This document shows, one piece after another, positions 1-5,750 of a DNA stretch of 10,915 nucleotides. Position 1 is the first letter of the stretch. The number at the start of each line of letters is the position of its first letter. The notes below the pieces were generated by a model, which saw only the letters and a list, made by a program, of their open reading frames with translations, did not search any database and had not been told where the DNA came from. The stretch is from Paraglaciecola arctica (GTDB lineage Bacteria; Pseudomonadota; Gammaproteobacteria; Enterobacterales; Alteromonadaceae). The translations under genes and the position numbers were made by a program. The stretch spans positions 1 through 10,915 of the forward strand of contig QIJM01000311.1 in the NCBI GenBank assembly GCA_003232445.1, given 5' to 3'.

Positions 1-111
1 CTGGAAGATATTTGTATGAGTGATTGGTCGGAAACCCTCACCGATAAACATGCACAGAAAATGTCAGAAGGCATAATAAGTTTAGGACGTTATCTAAAGC
101 GCCAATCATGA
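1..111 (+). CDS. C-terminal fragment of an unidentified protein
   Basis: Frame 1 is open from the first base to a TGA at 109-111 and gives the last 36 residues of a protein, ending GRYLKRQS. The residues are hydrophilic and could form a terminal amphipathic helix. There is no recognisable motif. A terminal helix of this kind occurs in flavodoxin-like NAD(P)H oxidoreductases, which are often neighbours of TetR regulators, but this is only a guess. No other reading frame across 1-111 gives a better candidate. The gene lies on the same strand as the TetR gene 147 bases downstream, so the two may be co-regulated, but the promoter seen at 207-235 suggests that the TetR gene has its own transcript. 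Confidence 0.5.
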   Translation: MEDICMSDWSETLTDKHAQKMSEGIISLGRYLKRQS

Positions 112-193
112 CTTTTATTAAGGTAAGCTGGAAATCTTGCGAAATCTTTGGAGGCGATGCTTGGTTACCTGAGTCGTGAGATTGTGATTAGTT

Positions 194-213
194 TTGACTA
201 TCCTGCTTGTCAA
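194..213. promoter_or_regulatory. Possible operator: TTGAC / GTCAA inverted repeat
   Basis: A five-base inverted repeat, TTGAC (194-198) and GTCAA (209-213), is separated by ten bases and overlaps the -35 box of the putative TetR-gene promoter. TetR-family repressors commonly bind palindromes of about this total length over their own promoter, so autoregulation is plausible. The half-sites are short and such a repeat can arise by chance. Confidence 0.2.
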
Positions 214-235
214 ATGCTCATCACTCCCCGATAAT
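207..235 (+). promoter_or_regulatory. Putative sigma-70 promoter of the TetR gene
   Basis: TTGTCA (207-212; five of six consensus bases) is followed after 17 bases by GATAAT (230-235; five of six). Transcription would start near 242, leaving a leader of about 17 bases that contains the ribosome binding site AAGGGG (246-251), seven bases before the ATG at 259. The assignment rests on consensus match and spacing only. Confidence 0.5.
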
Positions 236-258
236 ATGACAGATAAAGGGGACTTAAC

Positions 259-786
259 ATGAGCAAAAAACAAGAACTGCTAAAAGCAGCAGAAGATAAA
301 GTACGTTCTGGCGGCTACAGTAATTTTAGCTTTAGAGAGCTTGCCAAAGAAGTAGGGATTAAAAGTGCCAGCGTACATTACTACTTCCCAACAAAAGCTG
401 ATTTGGGCGCAGAATTAGCACGGCAATACACAGATAATTTTATGAATTTATTGGGTGCTCCGGCCAAACTGAAAAAAACGGGTAAAAATCCGATTAAAGT
501 GTATGTAACACAATTTAGACGGGCATTACTTGAAGATAAAAAAATGTGCCTGTGCGGTTTGTTAGGCGCGGAAACCGATTGTTTACCGGAAAAAGTCAAA
601 GATGAAACCAAACGGTTCTTCAAATTGAACCTAGAGTGGTTACAAGTAGCGCATAAATTGAATGATCCAATTGACGTTGAGCAAAAAGCAGCCAATACCT
701 TGTCGTTATTAGAGGGCGCAATGATGGTAAGTAAAGCGGTAGGTGATAATCATTTTTTCGACCAAGCCACTAGTTGGTTGGAATAA
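259..786 (+). CDS. TetR/AcrR-family transcriptional repressor, NemR-like
   Basis: This 175-residue protein is a ligand-responsive DNA-binding repressor of the TetR family. The N-terminal domain (about residues 5-50) shows the family signature: FSFRELAKEVGIKSASVHYY forms the helix-turn-helix, followed by FPTKADL, which starts helix 4. The remaining part is the ligand-binding and dimerisation domain. It contains MCLCGLLGAETDCLPE (96-111) with cysteines at 97, 99 and 108, a region resembling that of NemR-like repressors, where a cysteine senses electrophiles. Redox or electrophile sensing here is inference. The length is slightly short but normal for the family. The ATG at 259 is chosen because AAGGGG lies seven bases upstream. 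The partial gene at 1-111 could be a regulated neighbour. The natural ligand and target genes cannot be read from the sequence. Confidence 0.9.
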   Translation: MSKKQELLKAAEDKVRSGGYSNFSFRELAKEVGIKSASVHYYFPTKADLGAELARQYTDNFMNLLGAPAKLKKTGKNPIKVYVTQFRRALLEDKKMCLCGLLGAETDCLPEKVKDETKRFFKLNLEWLQVAHKLNDPIDVEQKAANTLSLLEGAMMVSKAVGDNHFFDQATSWLE

Positions 787-807
787 TACCAATTCATCCT
801 GACAATT
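786..807 (+). repeat. Interspersed 22-base repeat, copy A
   Basis: This stretch, beginning ATACCAATTCATCC and ending GACAATT directly after the TetR stop codon, matches the reverse complement of 5751-5772 at 20 of 22 positions (differences at repeat positions 9 and 16). Two such long matches in non-coding DNA of one window suggest a dispersed intergenic repeat. Unlike the second copy, no strong hairpin flanks this one. Confidence 0.6.
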
Positions 808-889
808 GTAGTTATTACGACTTTAAGTTTGGTTTTGTGAGTTTATACTTTATGCTCTCAGTTATCGATAGTGTTGTTCATAGATAAAT

Positions 890-1123
890 ATGATCGCCCG
901 CAATCAAAAAAACAATTATTCTGAGCTAAAAAAAGTGGCCACCGATATGCCGCTTAACTGCCGTTGCGGTGGAAAGCCTTGCAAACCAAAGGCAATCGTA
1001 AATTGTAAAAATAGATGGGTTATTCGATGTCAGGTTGAACAATGTTATGCGTATAATATTGGACAAGGATTAACAGATACGATCCAAGGTTGGAACAGAC
1101 TCAGTACGCATTTTTACCGTTAG
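890..1123 (+). CDS. Small cysteine-rich Lar-like zinc-ribbon protein
   Basis: This 77-residue protein has six cysteines (24, 26, 31, 39, 47, 52). The layout is CRCGG near the front, WVIRC in the middle, a further cysteine five residues on, and a closing GWNR (67-70). This arrangement resembles the restriction-alleviation protein Lar family, small zinc-ribbon proteins with a CGG turn, a W-x-V-x-C strand and a terminal WNR. Lar of the Rac prophage modulates type I restriction, but chromosomal relatives mostly have no known role, so no function is claimed. The ATG at 890 has no clear ribosome binding site. An internal ATG at 947, just before the cysteine region, would give a 58-residue protein and is also possible. 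It lies 18 bases upstream of uvrY and may be co-transcribed with it. Confidence 0.6.
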   Translation: MIARNQKNNYSELKKVATDMPLNCRCGGKPCKPKAIVNCKNRWVIRCQVEQCYAYNIGQGLTDTIQGWNRLSTHFYR

Positions 1124-1141
1124 AATTAAAGAGATCTTACC

Positions 1142-1786
1142 TTGATTAAACTGCTGTTAGTAGATGACCATGAATTAGTCAGAACGGGTATCCGTCGTAT
1201 TTTAGAAGACGTACCTGATTTTACAGTGGAAGGCGAAGCCAGCAATGGTGAAGATGCGGTTAAGTTTTGTCGAAATCATGCACCTGACTTAGTGTTAATG
1301 GATATGAGCATGCCTGGGATTGGCGGGCTAGAAGCTACCAAGCAAATTCTACGTTTTTCTGAAAACACCCGTGTCATAGTGTTATCTGTCCACAAGGAAA
1401 ACCCTATCCCCGCAAAAGTAATGCAAATGGGCGCGTTTGGTTATTTAACCAAAGATTCTGATCCTGAAGAAATGATCAAAGCGATTTACAAAGTGGCTGC
1501 GGGTCAAAAATATGTATCGCCCGATATAGCTCAACAAATTGCCCTTGGGCAACTTAATCTGAACTACAACAATCCTTTTGATCAATTGTCAGAACGAGAG
1601 CTAGAAATTACTTTAATGCTGACTAAAGGCACGAAAGTGCCAGACATTGCGGTATACCTAAATATCAGTGCCAAAACGGTTAATACTTATCGCTACAGAA
1701 TGTTTGACAAGCTCAACGTGAGTACTGATGTTGAGCTTACCCATCTTGCATTGCGGCATAAATTGATATTGTCTGATCAATTGTAA
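1142..1786 (+). CDS. uvrY: UvrY/GacA/VarA-family response regulator
   Basis: This 214-residue protein is the DNA-binding response regulator of the BarA-UvrY (GacS-GacA) system, which in gammaproteobacteria activates CsrB/RsmY-type small RNAs and so relieves CsrA repression. The receiver domain (1-120) has the acidic pocket at D8-D9, the phosphoacceptor D54 in VLMDMSMPGIGGLEAT, S82 and K104. The LuxR-type helix-turn-helix follows (about 149-205), with LSERELEI and ISAKTVNTYRYRMFDKL. These match E. coli UvrY closely across the whole length. The start is a TTG at 1142, supported by AAAGAG (1128-1133) eight bases upstream and by the conserved opening IKLLLVDDHELVR. It is followed after 14 bases by uvrC, as in enterics. 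The cognate hybrid kinase is not in the window. Confidence 0.96.
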   Translation: MIKLLLVDDHELVRTGIRRILEDVPDFTVEGEASNGEDAVKFCRNHAPDLVLMDMSMPGIGGLEATKQILRFSENTRVIVLSVHKENPIPAKVMQMGAFGYLTKDSDPEEMIKAIYKVAAGQKYVSPDIAQQIALGQLNLNYNNPFDQLSERELEITLMLTKGTKVPDIAVYLNISAKTVNTYRYRMFDKLNVSTDVELTHLALRHKLILSDQL

Positions 1787-1800
1787 GCTTAGCGACTTCA

Positions 1801-3633
1801 ATGAGTCTCATTACTGTCGAACCTTTTGACCACCAAGCATTCCTCAAAAACCTGACTAATCAACCGGGCGTTTACCGGATGTACAATCAGAAAGAGGAAG
1901 TGATCTATGTGGGTAAAGCAAAAAACCTAAAAAAGCGGGTTGCTAGTTATTTTCGGAGCAATGTTGATAGCATTAAGACTCGCTCACTAGTCAAACAAAT
2001 CTGTGAAATGGACGTTACAGTTGTGCACAGTGAAGCCGAAGCCTTCATTCTTGAAAATAACTACATTAAAAAATACAAGCCCCGGTATAACGTGCTGTTA
2101 AGGGACGATAAGTCATATCCCTTTATCTTTTTATCTGATCATACCCACCCAAGGTTAAGCAATCACCGTGGCCCCAAAAAGCTTAAGGGCGAATATTTCG
2201 GCCCTTACCCCAGTGTTTGGGCGGTGCGCGAGAGTTTACGCACTATGCAGCGTTTGTTCCCTATTCGCCAATGTGAAGACAGCTATTATCGCGCCAGAAC
2301 TCGCCCTTGTTTGCAGTACCAACTACAACGCTGCGCTGGCCCTTGTGTAGAAGGTTTGGTGAGTGAGGAAGAATATTCACAACAAGTGCAATACGTGCGG
2401 TTATTTCTAAAAGGTAAAAACAAACAGGTTATCGACTCATTGGTTGGCAAAATGGAACAAGCCAGCATCGACCTTAGATTTGAAACCGCAGCCCGTTATC
2501 GCGACCAAATTGGCGCCTTAAACAAGGTGCAAGAACAACAATGGGTTAGTGGCAATCAACAAGAAATGGATGTATTTGGTTTTGCCTACCGCAATGGTAT
2601 TGCCAGTATTCAAGGCTTGTTTATCCGCGACAATAAATTACTCGGTAGCAAAAGTTTTTATCCAAAAGTACCGGCAGAATCGAGCGACGCCGAAGTATTT
2701 CAATCCTTCGTTTTACAGTTTTACCTTGCAGGCAATAAAATTATTCCCCAGCAGATTGTGATCCCTTGCGAGTTGGAAGAGCAATCAGCAATCGAGGCAT
2801 TGTTAAGCAAAGAAGCCGGGCGTAAAATAAAGTTCTATAAGGGGGTAAGAGACGAAAAACGTCGTTACCTCGACTTAGCCAACACCAATGCCGAAAGTGC
2901 TTTAGAATCGCGGCAAAGCCATCAAAAGTCGGTGTTTGCTCGTTATATCGAATTAGAACAAATTTTAGAGTTTGAACAACCTATCCAACGTATGGAATGT
3001 TTTGATATCAGCCATACGTCCGGTCAACAAACCGTTGCGTCTTGTGTGGTGTTTAATAGGGAAGGACCCTACAAAACCGATTATCGCCGCTACAACATAG
3101 AGGGTATTACTCCCGGAGACGATTACGCCGCCATGGCGCAAGTACTTGCGCGGCGTTATCGAGATGTAAAAGACGAAAGTAAAATTCCAGATATTCTATT
3201 TATTGATGGCGGCAAAGGACAACTCGCTCAAGCAGAGGCCTACTTCGACGATTGGAAACAAGACAAAAAACCACTATTAATTGGTGTAGCCAAAGGTAGC
3301 AGTCGAAAGGCGGGTTTAGAAACCCTGATAATGGCGGGTAGTCACGCTACCATTCCCATGGCCGGTGATTGTGCCGCGTTACATTTAATTCAACATATCC
3401 GAGACGAAGCGCACCGTTTTGCCATAACAGGACACAGACAAAGGCGTCAAAAAGAGAAAACCACCTCTAAGCTGCAATCCATTCCCGGCGTGGGTGCAAA
3501 AAGAAGGCAAAGTTTGCTTAAATATATGGGCGGCTTACACGGCGTATTACAGGCTAGCAAAGGCGAAATTGCTAATGTGCCGGGTATCAGTGAAGAGCTT
3601 GCCGAAATTATTTATGATCATATTCACAATTGA
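1801..3633 (+). CDS. uvrC: UvrABC excinuclease subunit C
   Basis: UvrC (610 residues, full length for the family) makes the two incisions either side of a DNA lesion in nucleotide excision repair after UvrA and UvrB have located it. The N-terminal GIY-YIG nuclease (3' incision) shows GVY (23-25), YVGKAKNLKKR (36-46) and E85. Four cysteines (158, 170, 178, 182) match the iron-sulfur ligands described for UvrC. The UVR motif that contacts UvrB lies near 205-240. The RNase H-like nuclease (5' incision) has D402, D441, D469 and H538. Tandem helix-hairpin-helix motifs (about 557-605, IPGVGAKRR and VPGISEELA) bind DNA. The ATG at 1801 agrees with the usual family start, although no good Shine-Dalgarno sequence precedes it, which suggests translational coupling to uvrY 14 bases upstream. 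Confidence 0.98.
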   Translation: MSLITVEPFDHQAFLKNLTNQPGVYRMYNQKEEVIYVGKAKNLKKRVASYFRSNVDSIKTRSLVKQICEMDVTVVHSEAEAFILENNYIKKYKPRYNVLLRDDKSYPFIFLSDHTHPRLSNHRGPKKLKGEYFGPYPSVWAVRESLRTMQRLFPIRQCEDSYYRARTRPCLQYQLQRCAGPCVEGLVSEEEYSQQVQYVRLFLKGKNKQVIDSLVGKMEQASIDLRFETAARYRDQIGALNKVQEQQWVSGNQQEMDVFGFAYRNGIASIQGLFIRDNKLLGSKSFYPKVPAESSDAEVFQSFVLQFYLAGNKIIPQQIVIPCELEEQSAIEALLSKEAGRKIKFYKGVRDEKRRYLDLANTNAESALESRQSHQKSVFARYIELEQILEFEQPIQRMECFDISHTSGQQTVASCVVFNREGPYKTDYRRYNIEGITPGDDYAAMAQVLARRYRDVKDESKIPDILFIDGGKGQLAQAEAYFDDWKQDKKPLLIGVAKGSSRKAGLETLIMAGSHATIPMAGDCAALHLIQHIRDEAHRFAITGHRQRRQKEKTTSKLQSIPGVGAKRRQSLLKYMGGLHGVLQASKGEIANVPGISEELAEIIYDHIHN

Positions 3634-3724
3634 GCTTTGAAATAATCACGGCATGTGGGTTAATAGCCTCGCTTTTGAGCCTAATACATTCATTTTACGA
3701 GTACAGGAAATGCAGAGAAGTTAG

Positions 3725-4288
3725 ATGTGGACTATTCCTAATATCATAACCATTGTCAGAGTGTTACTCATCCCTGTGTTTGTTGTTGTCTATTTTTTAG
3801 ATTGGAAATGGGCACACCAAGCCGGTGCGTTTATATTCTGGTTTGCAGCCATCACAGATTGGTTTGACGGTTACCTAGCGAGAAAGTTAAATCAGGCCAC
3901 CGCATTTGGTGCATTTTTAGATCCCGTGGCCGACAAACTCATTGTGGCCGCCGCATTGCTGTTAATCACCCATAGCTACGACAATGTTTGGATAACCATT
4001 CCGGCCATTTTGTTAATGTCTCGAGAAATCTATATTTCTGCCTTAAGAGAATGGATGGGGCAACAAGGCAAACAAGACATAGTGAAAGTTTCATTTGCTG
4101 GTAAAGCTAAAACCACGGCGCAAATGTTAGCGTTAATTGGCTTACTGTCAGAAATGGAATATTTCATGGGCATACGAATATATTGGGTGTCACTGGGTTA
4201 CATCTTATTGTATTTCGCCGCCGTACTGTCGTTCTGGTCGATGCTGGTATATACCAAAGCAGCGTGGGACGATCAAAAAAACGTATAG
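3725..4288 (+). CDS. pgsA: CDP-diacylglycerol-glycerol-3-phosphate 3-phosphatidyltransferase
   Basis: PgsA (187 residues) is an inner-membrane enzyme that joins CDP-diacylglycerol and glycerol 3-phosphate to form phosphatidylglycerophosphate, the first committed step to phosphatidylglycerol and cardiolipin. The CDP-alcohol phosphotransferase signature is complete: D48-G49-x2-A52-R53, then G62, D66 and D70, seen in DGYLARKL and AFGAFLDPVAD. The start MWTIPNIITIVRVLLIP is typical of PgsA. Several hydrophobic membrane segments are visible, for example near 5-25, 70-85, 130-150 and 155-178. GAGAAG (3715-3720) provides a ribosome binding site a few bases before the ATG. It follows uvrC after 91 bases, and the uvrC-pgsA-tRNA order is the one found in E. 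coli. It may share the uvrC transcript. Confidence 0.97.
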   Translation: MWTIPNIITIVRVLLIPVFVVVYFLDWKWAHQAGAFIFWFAAITDWFDGYLARKLNQATAFGAFLDPVADKLIVAAALLLITHSYDNVWITIPAILLMSREIYISALREWMGQQGKQDIVKVSFAGKAKTTAQMLALIGLLSEMEYFMGIRIYWVSLGYILLYFAAVLSFWSMLVYTKAAWDDQKNV

Positions 4289-4355
4289 ACTGACGCGCTA
4301 ACAAATCTCTTTTGTGCAAATTTAGCGCATTTAAGTCAAAATTCAGCCAGTCAGT
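4289..4355 (+). terminator. Nested inverted repeat after pgsA, possible weak terminator
   Basis: Three nested arm pairs follow the pgsA stop codon: ACTGAC (4289-4294) with GTCAGT (4350-4355), GCGCTAA (4295-4301) with TTAGCGC (4322-4328), and CAAA (4302-4305) with TTTG (4311-4314). There is no clean run of T after the stem, so an intrinsic terminator is uncertain. The position between pgsA and the tRNA promoter is where one would be expected. Confidence 0.35.
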
Positions 4356-4376
4356 TCAAAAACCTACTTTTTGTGG

Positions 4377-4404
4377 TTGACAGCCTAGACTTTGAAGGTA
4401 GAAT
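4377..4404 (+). promoter_or_regulatory. Strong sigma-70 promoter of the tRNA cluster
   Basis: A perfect TTGACA (4377-4382) is followed after 16 bases by TAGAAT (4399-4404; five of six consensus bases). Transcription would start near 4411, about 70 bases before the first tRNA. The next six bases, GCAGCC (4405-4410), form a GC-rich discriminator, the feature that makes tRNA and rRNA promoters sensitive to ppGpp and DksA. Stringent control is therefore a reasonable inference. The leader (4411-4482) would be removed by 5' processing of tRNA-Gly. Confidence 0.75.
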
Positions 4405-4482
4405 GCAGCCTCAGTTTTAGGGAGCCGAGCGAAACACTAGCAAGGCAATCAGATAAACTGAACAAAGTGTAGAGTAAATTAT

Positions 4483-4557
4483 GCGGGAATAGCTCAGTGG
4501 TAGAGCACAACCTTGCCAAGGTTGGGGTCGCGAGTTCGAATCTCGTTTCCCGCTCCA
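4483..4557 (+). tRNA. glyW: tRNA-Gly (anticodon GCC)
   Basis: The acceptor arms GCGGGAA (4483-4489) and TTCCCGC (4547-4553) pair fully, and CCA (4555-4557) is encoded. The anticodon loop TTGCCAA carries GCC at 4515-4517, reading GGC and GGU/GGC-type glycine codons. The T arm has GTTCGAAT. It is the first of three tRNAs in the same order as E. coli glyW-cysT-leuZ. Confidence 0.97.
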
Positions 4558-4601
4558 ATTTCTTCTTAGATGAAATTGTGAAAGTAAATATTCAGCGGAA
4601 T

Positions 4602-4675
4602 GGCGGAATGGCAGAATGGCTATGCAGCGGATTGCAAATCCGTGTATCTCGGTTCGACTCCGGGTTCCGCCTCCA
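4602..4675 (+). tRNA. cysT: tRNA-Cys (anticodon GCA)
   Basis: The acceptor arms GGCGGAA (4602-4608) and TTCCGCC (4665-4671) pair fully, and CCA (4673-4675) is encoded. The anticodon loop TTGCAAA carries GCA at 4634-4636. The T arm has GGTTCGACTCC. It lies 44 bases after tRNA-Gly, with no promoter between, so both come from one precursor. Confidence 0.97.
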
Positions 4676-4713
4676 TATACGCACATCATTACCAGCTTGT
4701 TGAAAAGCAAGTA

Positions 4714-4730
4714 CACCCGATGCTCGGGTG
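4714..4730 (+). repeat. Perfect 7-bp hairpin in the tRNA-Cys to tRNA-Leu spacer
   Basis: CACCCGA (4714-4720) and TCGGGTG (4724-4730) are exact reverse complements around the loop TGC. No T run follows on the plus strand, so it does not look like a terminator for the tRNA transcript. A smaller stem, CTTGT with GCAAG (4696-4711, one G-U pair), lies just upstream. The hairpin may protect or direct processing of the precursor. Confidence 0.6.
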
Positions 4731-4805
4731 GTCGACTGAATGGACTCAGGAGATAGAGCAACGCAGGAGCAGTTGCCAAGAAATTGCTTCAGTGCCCCCG
4801 CACTG
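4722..4805 (+). pseudogene. Probable decayed copy of tRNA-Leu
   Basis: The stretch starts GCTCGGGTGGT, against GCCCGGGTGGT in the intact tRNA-Leu at 4857. The first 32 bases align without gaps at 21 positions, including most of the D-arm end. The 3' part has CTTCA, a run of C and GCAC, echoing GTTCAA, CCCC and GCACC of the real gene. Total length (84 bases) is close to the 87 of tRNA-Leu. The acceptor stem no longer pairs and the anticodon region is not recognisable, so it is not a working tRNA. A chance resemblance cannot be excluded; a tandem duplication followed by decay is the favoured reading. Confidence 0.35.
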
Positions 4806-4806
4806 A
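4789..4806 (+). repeat. Perfect 7-bp hairpin with CCCC loop
   Basis: TCAGTGC (4789-4795) and GCACTGA (4800-4806) pair perfectly around CCCC. No T run follows. A shorter stem, GCAAC (4758-4762) with GTTGC (4772-4776), precedes it. Together with the hairpin at 4714-4730 these give the spacer a series of stems that could be an RNA processing region or a small RNA. Confidence 0.55.
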
Positions 4807-4856
4807 CTGTTAGTAAGTAGGCCACCATTGCCTACTATAAAAACAACTCCCTCAAT

Positions 4857-4943
4857 GCCCGGGTGGTGAAATTGGTAGACACAAGGGACTTAAAATCCCT
4901 CGCTAGTAATAGCGTGCCGGTTCAAGTCCGGCCCCGGGCACCA
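4857..4943 (+). tRNA. leuZ: tRNA-Leu (anticodon UAA)
   Basis: This 87-base class II tRNA has acceptor arms GCCCGGG (4857-4863) and CCCGGGC (4933-4939), and an encoded CCA (4941-4943). The anticodon stem AGGGA/TCCCT encloses CTTAAAA, with TAA at 4891-4893, reading UUA/UUG leucine codons. The long variable arm folds as CGCTA-GTAA-TAGCG (4901-4914), as expected for leucine. It is the last tRNA of the cluster. A T-rich stretch follows directly and runs into the 3' end of the convergent dehydrogenase gene. Confidence 0.97.
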
Positions 4944-4949
4944 TTTCTT

Positions 4950-5654
4950 TTATCGCTTTAATACAACCCTATATTTTGCTCTACCGTTTCTCAGATGGTC
5001 GATGGCGTCATTGATTTGCTCAAATGGGAAGGTTTCTGTTTGTGGTTCAATTTTTTTGGCTTCGCTTGAGGTAAATGCGGTTACCTGACATCCCCAAGCA
5101 TTCAAAAATTTTACTGCCATATGGCCAAGACCACCTATACCAATAACAGCGACTTTGTCGGTGGGCTTGATATTGTATTCAACCAATGGGGTAAATACGG
5201 TAATGCCACCACAAAATAGCGGCCCTGCTTTTTCTAAATCGATCCCGTCGGGAATCGCTATCACACTGTTGGCATCTGCACGTACTTTGTCGGCAAAACC
5301 ACCATGATGGCGGATAATGGTGCCTTTGGCTTTTGAGCACAAATTGTGATCGCCTTCATCACAATAACTACATTGATTACAATAACTAGAATGCCAACCT
5401 AGGCCTACATGTTGCCCATTTTTTAAGTGTTTCACTTGTGAGCCGATTTGGCTGACCTTGCCTACCACTTCGTGACCCGGAACTAAGGGGTATTTACTTT
5501 GTCCCCACTCGTTATCGATCATGCTTAGGTCGCTGTGACAAATGCCACAATACATTACTTCAATTTCAACTTCTTTGGGCTTAAGTTCGCCGGGATCGAA
5601 TTGGTATTTTGTTAAAGCAGCGTTAGCCGATTGTGCAGCGTATGCGTTTATCAT
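4950..5654 (-). CDS. Zinc-type NAD(P)-dependent alcohol dehydrogenase with internal deletion
   Basis: The 234-residue protein belongs to the cinnamyl-alcohol/YahK branch of medium-chain zinc alcohol dehydrogenases, which reduce aldehydes with NAD(P)H. Catalytic zinc residues C36, H61 and C148 and structural zinc cysteines 92, 95, 98 and 106 are present, as is the nucleotide-binding GIGGLG (172-177). Family members are about 340-350 residues. Here TAFTSSEAKK, which ends the second Rossmann strand, passes directly to IEPQTETF and a normal C-terminus (INDAIDHLRNGRAKYRVVLKR in two parts). Roughly 100 residues of the cofactor and substrate domain are therefore missing at about 5050, in frame. The product is unlikely to be active. 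The start is placed at 5654 (MINAYA), the usual family start; an upstream ATG at 5696 adds 14 atypical residues. The stop lies six bases from tRNA-Leu, convergent with it. Confidence 0.85.
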   Translation of the reverse strand: MINAYAAQSANAALTKYQFDPGELKPKEVEIEVMYCGICHSDLSMIDNEWGQSKYPLVPGHEVVGKVSQIGSQVKHLKNGQHVGLGWHSSYCNQCSYCDEGDHNLCSKAKGTIIRHHGGFADKVRADANSVIAIPDGIDLEKAGPLFCGGITVFTPLVEYNIKPTDKVAVIGIGGLGHMAVKFLNAWGCQVTAFTSSEAKKIEPQTETFPFEQINDAIDHLRNGRAKYRVVLKR

Positions 5655-5709
5655 CTGGGTTCTTTTTGTTTGTTGTGAATATAAGCATTTTAGCAAATCG
5701 ATTATTTAT

Positions 5710-5743
5710 CAGCGAATTTACCTTTTGCCTTTAAATCTCGCTG
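5710..5743. repeat. Imperfect hairpin between the M61 peptidase and dehydrogenase genes
   Basis: CAGCGAATTTA (5710-5720) pairs with TAAATCTCGCTG (5732-5743) over 11 base pairs with one bulged base and an 11-base loop. It lies eight bases from interspersed repeat copy B, so the two may form one mobile intergenic element. It could also stop or stabilise the M61 transcript, though no T run follows on either strand. Confidence 0.6.
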
Positions 5744-5750
5744 AGCGGCT

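Noticed and set aside
381..695. Open frame of 104 codons on the minus strand inside the TetR gene
   Set aside because: It is a shadow of the TetR coding frame with no ribosome binding site or recognisable protein sequence.
822..849. Promoter for the Lar-like gene and uvrY: TTTAAG and TATACT
   Set aside because: The -10 is good, but the -35 matches only three of six bases at 16-base spacing; too weak to list as a feature.
3637..3666. Promoter for pgsA: TTGAAA and TTAATA or TAATAG
   Set aside because: The -35 is fair, but the -10 candidates match only two or three of six bases.
4417..4828. Several open frames on both strands across the tRNA cluster
   Set aside because: They translate the tRNA genes themselves and their spacer; the tRNA structures explain the sequence fully and no protein motif appears.
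4920..4943. Integration (attachment) site at the 3' end of tRNA-Leu
   Set aside because: No second copy of the tRNA 3' end and no integrase gene were seen in the window; the neighbouring genes are ordinary chromosomal types.
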